Of a DNA stretch of 64,000 nt, positions 53,416-64,000 are shown piece by piece. Positions within the stretch are counted from its first letter, which is position 1. The number at the start of each line of letters is the position of its first letter. The position numbers and the translations under genes are program-made. The stretch is from Proteles cristata cristata (lineage: Eukaryota > Chordata > Mammalia > Carnivora > Hyaenidae), in assembly GCA_017311185.1 (NCBI GenBank), contig JAESUZ010002551.1, positions 3,224,001-3,288,000 of the forward strand, written 5' to 3'. The notes beneath the pieces were generated by a model. It searched no databases. It saw nothing but the letters and a program-made list of their open reading frames with translations, and had not been told where the DNA came from.

Positions 53416-55320
53416 GAATCACATTTGTAGAGGTGCTGCAACACTGGTACTTTAAATTTCTGTGAACAAAGGATTCTGTGATAGAATTCATTTGCTTCAT
53501 TAAAAGGCTTGGAAATATACCTATGAACAGGGAATTTGCAAGGTGATGATTTCCATGGTTGACTGTGAAACCATTTTGAGCACACTTAGAATGGTAATGT
53601 GGAGATGGCAGTTGTTACTGCAAATGCAGGCAGGGTTGACAGTATAGGTAGAATGTGATTCCTGATCTTCGCAGAAGTCAGTGCAGTCCTACTAGCCATC
53701 GTTTGCAGGTCTGCCTAGCTCTTGAGCATTGGCACAGAGGTGGTGTGATATCACTATCAAATGTAACTTACTTTCTTTACTATGGGTATCAAAGTTTCTA
53801 GAACTCAAATATCACTGTAGAGAGTAAGGACTTGATATTATACAAATTTTTCTTATTTATGAAGATATAAAATTTTCATTGTTACCAATAAAAGTGGCTT
53901 CATAGTATACAATACTGAAAAAGGGTTATAATTCCCAGAAAACTTTATCAGGATTTTAAGACCTTCTTATGGTTATTCCAAGAAAGATAAGCTAATAAAC
54001 ATATATTTGCCGACAAGATGAGTTAAGTATAAGGCATAGAAATTACTAGAAATTACATAGAAATTACTAGAAATTACTAGTTTAAGTTGTTCATGACCTT
54101 CTAAGTTATCAGGTTTTGTATCTGATGCATCACAACCATTTTAACCATTGAAGGGGCTCCTTGATGACCCTGAGAACATAAATTGGTAAAGGAAGGGCTT
54201 ATAAGGGCAGTGAATGCAGATTTGGGGTGTGAGTATGGGGAGAGGTGTGGCATCCAAGTTCCATAGTCCATTTTGTCTTTTTATTTCAGAAATCTAATTA
54301 GAAAAAAGAATAAGCCACTATACTTATGTCAAGCACAAATGATGACTGTGCTGAGGAACACTATGTGATTTTATTTTCTTTCTAGAGAGACTATTCCTGT
54401 ACCGGCTCAGCTTCATAATTTCTTGGAAGTTTCAAAATAAAACAAAAAAATCCCTGTCTGCTGATGGGCAAGTGGTTGGTTCTCACCCACTTTAGTTGTG
54501 TTTCTTCTGAGGAGGCTTTATCTTAATTTTTTGCAGCTGACTCATCTCCAGCTCCTCCCCTTCTTCCCTAGATGGTAGAGCTTTAGAGGCCCGCTTCTCA
54601 TGGCGTTTCAGTAGTGATCCACCTTAATGACTTTGTGGCAGGCACATGTGGCCTTTTTAACCTGAAGGGGTAAACCCAGGTCTCAAAAATTTCTGAATCT
54701 CAAAGACAATCCTGGGATTAAAAAAAACAAAAAACAAAAAACATTTTCTGGAGTATGACAAGATGAAACTCTGAAATAATTCAATTTTAAGAAGTGCTTT
54801 TTTATTATTCACATAATTTTAGGCTCTTCCTTTTACACCATGCACATAAAGCTAGAAGTAAAGTAATAAGGTTGAAGATGCCCCCTGAGAGATGAATTAT
54901 AGTTAAAAAAAAACTATTCAATGAAAGTGAAGATAGTGTGAAGTCCACACATTTATAATCCTCTATTTCCCACCAAAGGAGGATTCCGCCAGGAATATCA
55001 TGATATAAACGAGGGAAAGAAGGCTCTCCACGGACCACTGAGCAGTTATTGTCTGGTAGTCCATTTGTGTCCTATGCTATTCCTGTAATCTTATTTTGAC
55101 AAATAAACCAGTTTTCTTTTTTGACATTGGAGAAATTTGATGCCCCAAATATTGACTTTTTAATGTAATTGCAATTTTCTTTGATGGGATTTTAAAGAAA
55201 CAGGAGTAATAGTTTTGTATGTCAATTCACATGTATGCCCATTAAAAGACTTGCAAATGCATACACACATACAAACATACAAATACTGTTATGGAATGGA
55301 ATGAAGTGATTCTTATGATT
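53416..55320. other. No gene seen; unique DNA
   Basis: About 1.9 kb. It contains a small tandem repeat at 54,036-54,080 and a 77-codon minus-strand frame at 54,805-55,038 with a hydrophobic C-terminal stretch (LSGGIFNLITLLLALCAW) that I do not recognise. Confidence 0.5.
54036..54080. repeat. Short tandem repeat, AGAAATTACT unit
   Basis: Four to five copies of a 10-bp unit (AGAAATTACT, with one ACAT variant). Confidence 0.85.
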
Positions 55321-55336
55321 TTAGATTTTGTCTTTT

Positions 55337-55551
55337 TTTTTTTAAATATTTTTATTTATTTCCAGGAGAGAGAGAGAGACAGCATGAGCAGGGGAGGGTC
55401 ATAGAGAGAGGGAGTCACAGACTGAAACAGGCTCCAGGCTCCGAGCCGGCAGCCAGCACAGAGCCCGACGTGGGGCTCGAACCCACGAACCGCGAGATCA
55501 TGACCCAAGCGAAAGTCGGACGCTTAACCGACTACGCCACCCAGGCGCCCC
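55337..55551 (-). mobile_element. Cat-type tRNA-Lys SINE (young subfamily)
   Basis: Complete antisense copy. Duplication TTAGATTTTGTCTTTT (55,321-55,336) and TTAGATTTTTTCTTTT (55,552-55,567), one mismatch. Intact inverted B box (GGGGCTCGAACCC) and CpGs still present (GCCCGACGTGG, ACCGCGAG), so it is one of the youngest insertions here. Confidence 0.97.
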
Positions 55552-55567
55552 TTAGATTTTTTCTTTT

Positions 55568-56325
55568 AAAAAGTCATCAATTATTTAAGTTTAGAATGCA
55601 ACTCTCCAGGGGACAATGTAATCGATACGTGGCTGAGATTTTCAGTTATACTTAGTGATTTGTCAAATGTTCACTTCACTTAGCATTAGTGTTTATTGGT
55701 AATTTTTATAATCTCTGTGTTACTCCGATCTTTTGGATTACACTTTTATTTTCAAATTTATACCTTTAAGTATAATTAGTGATTGCTCATCACTTTAAGA
55801 GCTATTTAATAGCCTTTAAATACGCGTTTTTAAATGCCCTTGGCTGGTTTCAATGTCTGCATGTGTATGTTTGTGAAATCCTTCCTAAATAGCCACAGTG
55901 CAAGAATAAAACATTTAATACTGACTTAACTACACAAACTGTTCAATTCAAACCTATGTAAATCATCTTGGGTTCAATTATGTTTATTTCATCTGTTTTT
56001 ATCATCTGCTGTTACAATAATTTATCATTTCTACATGGTATTAAAATGTAAATGAATCAAGAAAGGAAACACATCTGTGAACTGTTACTTAATAAAGCTA
56101 CGTTGGTCAAGTGAGCTAAGTCATAATAATTAATTAAATTTCACTGCCCATATATGCCTGTAATTGTATATTTAGTGTGCATTTGCATAATCACATAATG
56201 GGATCTATATGATTCATGCTTTCTTGGGGATAATGTGAATGCACAAATTATCAGTTCAAAATTAGAGTTGCTTTTAAAGGTGTCACAGAGACATCTTGGG
56301 TTTTTTTCAGGAAATGATGTATAGG
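55568..56325. other. No gene seen; AT-rich unique DNA
   Basis: About 760 bp without recognised repeats or open frames. Confidence 0.6.
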
Positions 56326-56337
56326 AAGTAAATTTTA

Positions 56338-56364
56338 AAAAACGTTCTGTTTTTAATGCTTATT

Positions 56365-56404
<40 letters not shown>

Positions 56405-56570
56405 TGAGTGGGGTAGGGGCAGAGAGAGAGGAAGACACAGAATCTGAAGCAGGCTACCTGCTCTGAGCTGTCAGCACAGAGCCTTACTTGGGGCTCTAAC
56501 TCAGGATGCACAAGATCATGACCTGAGTTGAAGTTGGATGCTTAACTGACTGAGTCACCCAGGTACCCCA
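56338..56570 (-). mobile_element. Cat-type tRNA-Lys SINE, classical type
   Basis: A long GA run (56,368-56,401), GACACAGAATCTGAAGCAGG, GAGCTGTCAGCACAGAG, GGGGCTCTAACTC and CTGAGTCACCCAGGTACCCC. Probable duplication AAGTAAATTTT (56,326) and AAGCAAACTTT (56,571). It lies directly downstream of the RPL35A pseudogene's poly-A end. Confidence 0.93.
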
Positions 56571-56589
56571 AAGCAAACTTTTTTAAAAT

Positions 56590-57184
56590 AAGAGAACAAA
56601 TCTATTTTATTTATTTACTCTTCAGTAAGCTTAAATCCTTGAGGGTTACAGTACCACATAGATTCTGTAGCCAATGTCTTTAGCAGGAAAATTCCTTCAG
56701 AATTTGGCATGAACCATGCCACTGTTTCTACGAGCACAAATTACTTTTCCCCAGATTACTCCTGTTTCATTTGGTTTGCCACCAGGAGTCACTGTGGTGT
56801 TCTTTGCTTTGTACACATAAGCACATTTCTTGCCTAGATAGAATTCAGTTTCATCTAGAGCATAAATATCTTTTAATTTTTGTAATTTTTTTTTTTTGAG
56901 AGAGAGACAGAGACAGAGCACAAGCAAGGGAGGAAAGGGGTGGAGGGAGACACAGAATCTGAAGCAGGTTCCAGGATCTGAGCTGTCAGCACAGAGCCCA
57001 ACACAGGGGCTCGAACTCACGGACCACAAGATCATAACCTGAGCCGAAGTTGGACACTCACCGACTGAGCCACCCAGGCGCCCCTAAATACCTTCAGTTT
57101 TAAGAAGAGCTGTGTGTTCCCTCTGGTTCTGGAGACCTGCTTATAGCCAGCAAAAATGGCCTTGGACCACAGCCTTCTAGACAT
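56590..57184 (-). pseudogene. RPL35A: RPL35A processed pseudogene, split by a SINE
   Basis: An intronless copy of the ribosomal protein L35a message. From the ATG complement at 57,182-57,184 it reads like the RPL35A start (SRRLWSKAIFAGYK). After the SINE (56,873-57,084) it continues [20 protein letters not shown] and [20 protein letters not shown] to NSGMVHAKF. Defects: a one-base loss soon after the AGYK codons (AAGCAGGTCT where the gene has AAGCGGGGTCT), an Arg codon CGA turned to TGA right after AKF, and a Tyr codon turned to TAA before the natural stop at 56,631-56,633. A poly-A signal (AATAAATAAA) and A-rich end near 56,590 complete the retrocopy. It makes no functional ribosomal protein. 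Confidence 0.95.
56873..57084 (-). mobile_element. Cat-type tRNA-Lys SINE inside the RPL35A pseudogene
   Basis: Antisense classical copy. Duplication TAAATATCTT (56,863-56,872) and TAAATACCTT (57,085-57,094), which are RPL35A codons. It contains GACACAGAATCTGAAGCAGG and GCCACCCAGGCGCCCC. Confidence 0.95.
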
Positions 57185-57262
57185 ACTTGTTGTTTTAAGA
57201 GTTCTGTTCTCAGCAATCCTCCACAGGCTCCAAGATGATGGAAAGAAAAAGGCTAAAAATAT

Positions 57263-57474
57263 ATTTTTTTAATTTTACTTTTGAGAGAGAGAGGTAGCGT
57301 CAGAACGAGCACATGCATGAGCAGGGGAGGACCAGAGAGAGGGAGAGAGAGAATCTGATGCAGGCTCTGTGCTCTCATGCAAAGCCCTGTGTGGGGCTCA
57401 AACTTGTGAACTGTGAGATCATGACCTGAGCCAAAGTTGTAGGATCAACCAACTGAGCCACCCAGGTGCCCCCC
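57263..57474 (-). mobile_element. Cat-type tRNA-Lys SINE, diverged
   Basis: T-rich tail, TTGAGAGAGAGAGG, AGAATCTGATGCAGGCTCTG, GGGGCTCAAACTTGTGAACTGTG and CCAACTGAGCCACCCAGGTGCCCC. The segment after CCAAAGTTG is altered. Confidence 0.93.
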
Positions 57475-57479
57475 CATTA

Positions 57480-59190
57480 AAAAAAAAAATTTTAATTTAT
57501 GCATACTTAAAGTTCAGCAAAGTAACTGTTTGAAAAGGCATCAGATCTAGCTTAGACAATTCTGGCTTTGTTCTTTGAAATCCTGCTTTTAAAAGTACAC
57601 CGGTAGTGTATTTTTATATCAGGGAAGGGTTTACTCTTTTGAAGAGGTGGTATGAGCAGGTCAGATTAGGTATCGTTGTATGCCTAGGACCCTTCACTTA
57701 TAATATTTTTGACTGTATCACATTCCAATCAGTCTAATCCTCAAATGAATTTAATTAAAAAATAAAGTCTAAATGGTGGTTTTAGGATCTGGGGCCATGC
57801 CTTAAACACATAGACATATACAACTTCCAGCATGTGCTGCAGGTGACTGGGGACAGTTTTCTGGAGTGATATGCTGTAGACAGCAGACTCTAGACAAAAT
57901 CTATTTTGGGCATTGTCCATCACCACCTTCTTAAAATGTATTCCTCTCCATCTGCCCTCTGATTAGCAGATCAAAATAGCCATAGCAAGTTTGAATGACA
58001 GAGTCTTAACTTCTCAGGTATACAGGCATATTGAAAAGAACCTTGTAATTCTGAATAAATTTTGAAAATACTGATCAAACCATTCCTCTGCCTCATCTCC
58101 TTTCCTGGCTCCTCAGTGTATCAAGTTCAAATCTAAATTCCTCAGTGCATTCAGCACTGAAGTTTCTGGCTGTTTCATCATTTGGTCATCTTGGCTTTCT
58201 CGTTCTGCCTTCCTTGTTGGTCACCAATTATCCTGTTGTGGCTTAAGAACTGAATTGTCAAGGAACCCCAAGTGAACACAAGTTGAGTGCTGCCATATAT
58301 TTTTTTAAATGGACGAATGGTCTCAGGGACTGGACTGTTTCAGTCTCATAATTAGAGTCTTTTCTCACTAATGCCAACTTAAGGAGTAGATCAGTTGGGT
58401 GGCCATTCCAGGTACCAGTCAATTGAATATACTAAAATGTGATTAGAAAAAATTAGAAATATGGAGCCAGTTAATTTAGGTATCTAAGTGTAAATTTTTT
58501 ATAACTGGACAAAAATAAAAAGTGTTTCTCCTTCTGCCAAAGGAGATGGCACCTTTGCGTGAAAATAAAAATATAACACAGCACAGGTAGTACACACTGA
58601 TTTATTCAGTGAGCAGTTTCTAGTGGGTAGAGCAGGTTCAAGTTGCACATTGAAGCAACAAGGCAGATTGCCAACCCAGGGAACAGTCAGACAAGCAGCT
58701 GAAATGCAGCTAACTGTAAAAAAAATTTTTTCAAAGAGAAAAGAATACAAATTCCTTAAGAATTTATTAGGAATGAGTGGGTTTGGTTTTATACTTAAAT
58801 TTTAAGCTCTTTTGGAAAATATGTGCCCCTGTCCAAAAAAAGGAAAAAATATCCTTCTCAAAAGCTTCAGAAAAACATGCTTGTAGAACAAAATGTATAG
58901 AGAAGCTGTTGCCCTGGTAATAAAAGAAATAAACCAAATAAATAAAAGAAAAAAATACTGAACATATTTTGAATAATTCTCACTGGGAAAAAGTATGTAA
59001 TTCAAAGCAATTTCAAATAAGTTAAAATGCTATGGCATATCAGTGTATTTAATAATTACTTATTTTGAAGATAAAGAAGGGATGCAGTTTTGATTAATAT
59101 AACATATTTCTCCCTGAATCTGGTAAACACTGAATTCTGTTTCCTCCTGAGTCTCCTTGTTGGTAGGAACAACTCGGCTTCTTCTACTTA
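57480..59190. other. No gene seen; unique DNA
   Basis: About 1.7 kb without credible open frames. 58,080-58,250 (CCTTTCCTGGCTCCTCAGTG and TCTTGGCTTTCTCGTTCTGCC) faintly recalls L2 but is too diverged to call. Confidence 0.5.
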
Positions 59191-59196
59191 AACTTC

Positions 59197-59400
59197 TTTC
59201 TTTTTTAAACTTTTAATTTTGAATTGATTTCAGACTTATAAAAAAATTACAAAAATAGTGCAGAGAGTTCCTCATGCACTTCATCTAGCTTCTCTAAAAA
59301 ATGCTTCTGACAGTACACCATTGGTGGACTCATGGAATGACTTATTCAGAATAACATAACCCTGTACAGTAGCAAGTGTGACCAAGGAAATCATTTACAG
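59197..59400 (-). mobile_element. Old L1M 3' UTR fragment, antisense
   Basis: TTTTGAATTGATTTCAGACTTATAAAAAAATTACAAAAATAGTGCAGAGAGTTCC-type text, the complement of an old L1 3' UTR (described by its landmark words CAAAAATAGTGCAGAGAGTT and CATCTAGCTTCTC). Further similarity fades after 59,400. Confidence 0.6.
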
Positions 59401-61078
59401 CAGAAGTGAGTCACTGGGCCACAGAACCCACCAGTCATACATCTACCTTGTCACCCAGAAAAATCTGACTTTGTAGAGCTGTGAACTAGCCTACTGAAAA
59501 CCCAGGATGTCTCCAACTGTGGTGTGATACACCATGAATTGGTGATGCTGTCCTACAAGATGCCATTTGTGCTTTGAATTGGTAGCTAATTCCAGTCCTC
59601 CTCTTTCTCCCATAGCCAAAGAAAGAGGCTTAGGAATGGGTTCTTTCACTATTATAGCTAAGAACTCCTCCCTCCTTCATGATTTTTGTCTCTAATGATT
59701 TTTGTTCTCATTTCCACAACTTTCGTTTTAGATGTTTCAGAGGATTTTGTTACCAGGAAAGTAGGCTTCTACTAGAAAGATGGGTTTCTTGAGTTGGATT
59801 GGAGTTGAGATTAACACTTGGCCATCTGGAGCTCCTCATACCACTGAACCAATACAATAGATAGATAAAGAGGTTACTAACCTGGTTGACATGTCTGATT
59901 CCAGATGAGAAGGGAAAGTTGGGTTGCTCTTGCAGTGGGACTTAGAAGATTCACCAGGGACTTAATAGTGAAAGTTAATGGGAGATTAGGACAAGCCAAT
60001 AAAGGCTGGACTACCAAAGGCTTAGCTTCTTCAGAGAATAATGTGTAGGTCACTCTGCCAGGTGGAGAATCTCTATTGCCAAGGTGGCTAATGTCAAGAA
60101 GAACATGGGATGTGTGTTAGAAGAAGGATGTGTCAAAATATCACTCATGATAATCAGTTACTAGAAGGAAGAACAGAAAAGATATGTACATTAGGTATAT
60201 TATGTATAAATACATATTTTACTTACATATTTAAAATATATTGTGAATATAAGTTCTGTATATATTGAGAAAGAAAAAAAGCAACTTCTGACATCTGGTA
60301 ACTGGTCTGATGCTCCTAACTCAGCCATGTTTTTCCCCTATTGAATATAACCTTGCAGAAAATTAACGTTGGACATGGTGACTCTGAAACCATAATCAAA
60401 TGAGACAAAGGAAGAACACTGATCAAGCCACAAACCACCGAACACCCCCCTCTCCCGCGTAATAAGAGTGACTGCTGCTGCTTTTTCAGTCATGAATTTA
60501 TCCTCATCCTAGTTTTCCCTCAATGCAGCAGGTAAGAACCCCAACTTGTTAACTTTGTTCAACTGGCGGTGTTTGGCTGAAGGACATAGACGATATTAAC
60601 CACACATTTCTCTTTTCCTTTCTTCCACTCTTTCACATAAAGAGTGTTGTCCTTAATAATTTCACTAGTTTTTCAGTACAGAATACTGTGTAGGGGTTTG
60701 ACTGAGTTAGATGAGCAATCACCACTGATGGAGACATTCTCTCCCTCTCTGGAAAAGGTGAGGGTAGCTTAGTTTGTATGAAGGATTGTTGTGCCATGAT
60801 GGGCAGATACAAGCAGTTTCTGTCATAGGAAACTTAAAATTAAGTGGAGTTTGAGGATGGATGCTGGAGAGCAAACAAGATACATCGTGCTAAACATTTG
60901 CCTGTTACTCTCAAATCCATTCCTCTTCTTCCTCTACACTGCCTGGGTTCACAAGAGTCCCAATTTCTGTAAACCACATTGCCCACTGGTTTCTAATTAG
61001 AGTTGACAAAAAGGAGGAATTGCCAGAACATTGGCAGGAAGAGTTGGTAAGAAGCCAGCAGTGCTTCTGGTGATTTTT
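59401..61078. other. No gene seen; unique DNA
   Basis: About 1.7 kb. A very AT-rich patch lies at 60,185-60,265. No credible coding frame. Confidence 0.55.
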
Positions 61079-61093
61079 AAGAGAGTGGCAACA

Positions 61094-61305
61094 GGGCACC
61101 TGGGTGGCTCAGTCGGCTAAGCGTCCGACTTCAGCTCAGGTCATGATCTCATGATTTGTGGGTTCAAGCCCAGCATCGGGTTCTGTGCTGACAGCTAGCT
61201 CAGAGCCCAAAGGCTGCTTTCAATTCCTCTCTGACCCTCCCCTGCTCGCGCTGCCCCTCTCTCTCTCAGAAATAAATAAAACTTAAAAAAAAAAAAAAAA
61301 AAAAA
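61094..61305 (+). mobile_element. Cat-type tRNA-Lys SINE, plus strand
   Basis: Sense copy with GGGCACCTGGGTGGCTCAG, GTCCGACTTCAGCTCAGG, GGGTTCAAGCCC, CTCTGACCCTCCCCTGCTCG and a poly-A of about 22. Duplication AAGAGAGTGGCAAC (61,079) and AGAGAGTGGCTAC (61,313). Confidence 0.96.
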
Positions 61306-61325
61306 GAGAGAGAGAGAGTGGCTAC

Positions 61326-62400
61326 ATCTCCTTCATGGTTCTAGATCCAGTCAGAAAGGCACTCCCTCCTGGGGGCTTTTGCCTGGTTCCAGCTCCTGTG
61401 TGCAGGCTTTCTCTCCTTGCCTCTGATAACATAATCTGCTCTATTTGCTCACCTGCCCTAAAATGGTAGCAGCTTCCTGTTACTGTCAGGTTGCCTTAAC
61501 TTTTCTTGTTTTCAACTCTTCCCATATCTCTGCAGCTGGTTACCTTCTATTGAGATGCCTGTGTTATGTTTTCCTCATCTTAATCTAATGATATACTGGA
61601 TAACCCTAATTTGTAGATGCCTTTTAAACACTTTTATAGAAAATAAATGATGAGTCTTGTCACTGGTTATTTTGATAAAATTATATTTTCCAAAATGGAA
61701 TAGCATAATTCTAAGAAGCTCAACATGATTTTTGATAACAAAATCTTGTGGAATCACAAATTACAAAAAGTAGGTGCAAAACCACCATTTTCTCCATATT
61801 TTCCCTAGTTACATGCAGTTTCAACAATGCTTATAAATATTTGAAGCAATTAAGTGAAAAAAATTCTTGATAGTCATTTTCTAATGATTTGAGATTTAAA
61901 AATAGACCGGACAAGACAAGAGTAGGGGGCTAGGATAAAGCATAGTTTTTAAACATAAAAACTTAAATCTTAATGTTTTTTTCTGTCCCCAGAAACTAGT
62001 TGAAGGACATGATCCTCTCATTATGATTCAAATTTGCCCTGGCTTTAGTAGGAGTTATGCACAAATCCAGTTGGAGAAGAGGATCTTAATTTTTTATTCT
62101 CTCTGTGGGTACTTGTCTAGATCTGCTTTCTCAAGGCTAAATGATACTCCAAGGTGCTTTCAAGATCAGAATTGAATAAGTCTCTAAACCCTTGACATGT
62201 CTATAGGAGGCCTTTGGGGTAGGTCATCATCTTTGCAAACTGTCTCATATTTAAGCAAAGCAAAATAATAGTAAGTGTAGAAATAATACAATTAACAAAA
62301 AATTTATATCTCTAAATTTTGGGTACAATTTCACATTGAAGTTGTATTGATTCCTCAATACATACAACTTGAGGTTGTAGCTGCAAATTTTTATTGTTTT
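61326..62400. other. No gene seen; unique DNA
   Basis: About 1.1 kb without recognised repeats or credible open frames. Confidence 0.55.
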
Positions 62401-62405
62401 CTTTT

Positions 62406-62613
62406 AAAAAATGTTTATTTTCAGAGTGAGAGAAGGGGAGAGAGAGCCTGAGTGTGAGAGGGCAGAGAGAGAGGACGGTAGCGAGAATCCCAAGCAGGCT
62501 CCGTGCTATCAGTGCAGAGCTGGCCATGGGGCTTGATCTCACAAACCATGAGATCATGACCTGAACCAAAATCAAGAGTCAGATGCTTAACCGACTAGCC
62601 ACTCAGATGTCGC
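62406..62613 (-). mobile_element. Cat-type tRNA-Lys SINE, older diverged copy
   Basis: AAAAATGTTTATTTTCAGAG, GAATCCCAAGCAGGCTCCGTG, CTATCAGTGCAGAGC, GGGGCTTGATCTCACAAACC and ACTAGCCACTCAGATGTCGC (head end decayed). Confidence 0.9.
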
Positions 62614-63345
62614 TAGAAGTTTTCTTACACAAATTTAAATAGTGAAGAAATAATTTATTGCAGAATAAGTGTGTCAGCCATTGTTGGACATTCTCCTTGG
62701 GCTTACTAAAACCAAAACACAGAATTCTACTTCCTCTGTGCTGATAATCAGCGTGCTTTATGGAATGTGATCTTCCCCAAAGGCCCAGAGAAGAGTTCAC
62801 ACCCACCTTTGGGACTCAGGAGAATTTTGTTTCTCTTTTGTTTTTTCACTATATATTTGGTAAATGGCCCTTAGTGGCCTGAAAGGATTAACATGCCTCC
62901 TTAACTACCCAAATTATATCCTGGGAGTAACTTGTGGAAAATCTGGCTCCGTGTCTTTGAAGAGCTTTGAGCAAGTTGCATGAAAGCAATTGTCAAGAAG
63001 CAAATATTATTTAAGTGTTAAATATGTTTATCAGATGAGCCTATTAGCCACAGGGGATGTTTAAGTTTTTCAGCAAATAAACTGTCAAACCAGATTACTT
63101 TTGTGTATCTGTCTCTCTTCATATACTCCATGAACATGCAAGTCATTTACAGAGTGCATCTTCTCTCAATTTAGGAAGGATTTCTTCTGTCCTTTTAATG
63201 TTCTTAAAGAGGCAAGAAAGTAGGTAGAATTATAGAACATCATTATGTAAAGGAATCACTCTTAAGCATGAAGAAAAGGAGAGTTGCATGGTGTATATAT
63301 ACACAAGTGCAGGACTTGAAACACCTCAACCACAGGTCATTTTAA
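62614..63345. other. No gene seen
   Basis: About 730 bp of unique sequence. Confidence 0.55.
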
Positions 63346-63361
63346 AATTTGAATAAAAATT

Positions 63362-63575
63362 GGGTCACCTGGGTGGCTCAGTTCATTGAGCGTCTGACTT
63401 CAGCTCAGGTCATGATCTTGTGGTCCATGAGTTCAAGCCCTACATCAGGCTCTGTGCTGGCAGCTCAGAGCCTGGAGCCTGTTTTGGATTCTGTGTGTCA
63501 CTCTCTCTCTGCCCCTTCCCTGATCGTGCTCTGTCTCTCTCTCTCAAAAGTCAATAAACATTAAAATTTTTTTGG
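63362..63575 (+). mobile_element. Cat-type tRNA-Lys SINE, plus strand
   Basis: Sense classical copy: TCACCTGGGTGGCTCAG, GACTTCAGCTCAGGTCATG, GAGTTCAAGCCC, GGATTCTGTGTGTCACTC and AATAAACATTAAAATTTTTT. Duplication AATTTGAATAAAAATT at 63,346-63,361 and 63,576-63,591, identical over 16 bp. Confidence 0.97.
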
Positions 63576-63639
63576 AATTTGAATAAAAATTAAAAATGTC
63601 ACCTGGTAATGTGTTTTAATTCACACCCATTTTCCCACC

Positions 63640-64000
63640 TTGGGCCATTTGTCTTTTTCTCTGCAAATCTAAATATTACCTACATCTGATTAATCAGTTC
63701 ACATCTCTCCTTGGAGTTTTCTGACAACAGGTGAATGTATAGGCATCTCCTTCTTTTGAGGTCTCATTGTTTCTACGGTCTGTGTTACTCTGAGTCAATG
63801 TATGAGGCATTCAGTTATACTCAATCAGTGTTAGTGGAGTGAGTCAAGCAGAAGCTTCATCCTTTATTACCTTGCATTGTATTTGAAAATCACATCATTT
63901 GCATGTTATGCGATTTTGTCTGTTTAAGCCTTATTTCCTTTCCAGACTATAAACTCCTTGAAGGCAAGGATTAGGTTTTATATCACTTGGGTATTCTTCA
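63640..64000 (+). mobile_element. Possible L2 3' fragment running off the right edge
   Basis: CTATAAACTCCTTGAAGGCAAGGATTAGG near 63,945 resembles the L2 3' region (the same motif as GCTCCTCAAGGGCTAGAATC at 17,292). The rest is weak. Confidence 0.35.

Overview
The window is nuclear DNA of a carnivoran mammal, most likely a feliform (cat, hyena, mongoose or civet side). The main evidence is at least fifteen copies of a tRNA-Lys-derived SINE of the cat type (head GCGCCTGGGTGGCT...GTTCGAGCC, CT-rich tail, A-rich end), plus one older Can-SINE and young LINE-1 copies of carnivore type. I see no functional protein-coding exon, no functional RNA gene and no CRISPR or bacterial feature. It reads as intergenic or intronic DNA built by layers of retrotransposition.

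Layout. 1-1.0 kb: a 70-bp-period tandem repeat next to sequence resembling an antisense L1 5' UTR. 3.6-4.6 kb and about 8.3-10.6 kb: ancient L1 pieces, both antisense. 6.7-7.1 kb: three TG tracts. 10.6-21.8 kb: mostly unique sequence with MIRs, a 1.7-kb ancient L2 and four SINEs. 21.79-28.86 kb: a full-length young L1 (called L1A here) on the minus strand, with a recognisable ORF1, a broken ORF2 and a 5' UTR carrying a 195-bp tandem duplication. 30.0-30.4 kb: MER20 and MER5A DNA-transposon relics. 31.0-39.14 kb: an older full-length L1 (L1D, minus strand, target duplications preserved), itself hit by two SINEs and by a young, 5'-inverted L1 with a 3' transduction (L1C). 39.2-46.0 kb: unique sequence, MIRs, a pair of hAT relics with a SINE inside, and a 60-bp TG tract. 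46.01-53.40 kb: a second full-length young L1 (L1B, minus strand) with a truncated L1 nested in its ORF2. 55.3-57.5 kb: four SINEs, one of which splits an RPL35A processed pseudogene. 57.5-64 kb: unique sequence with three more SINEs and an L1 3'-end relic.

How it fits together. L1 proteins supply the reverse transcriptase and endonuclease that copied the SINEs, the RPL35A message and the L1s themselves. Target-site duplications are visible for most young insertions and give their order: L1C, its neighbouring SINEs and the L1D remnants form one nest, L1A landed in the target duplication of an older SINE, and L1B later received its own insertion. All eight firm L1 pieces and 13 of 16 SINEs are on the minus strand, which would fit an intron of a gene transcribed on the plus strand, but no exon is seen.
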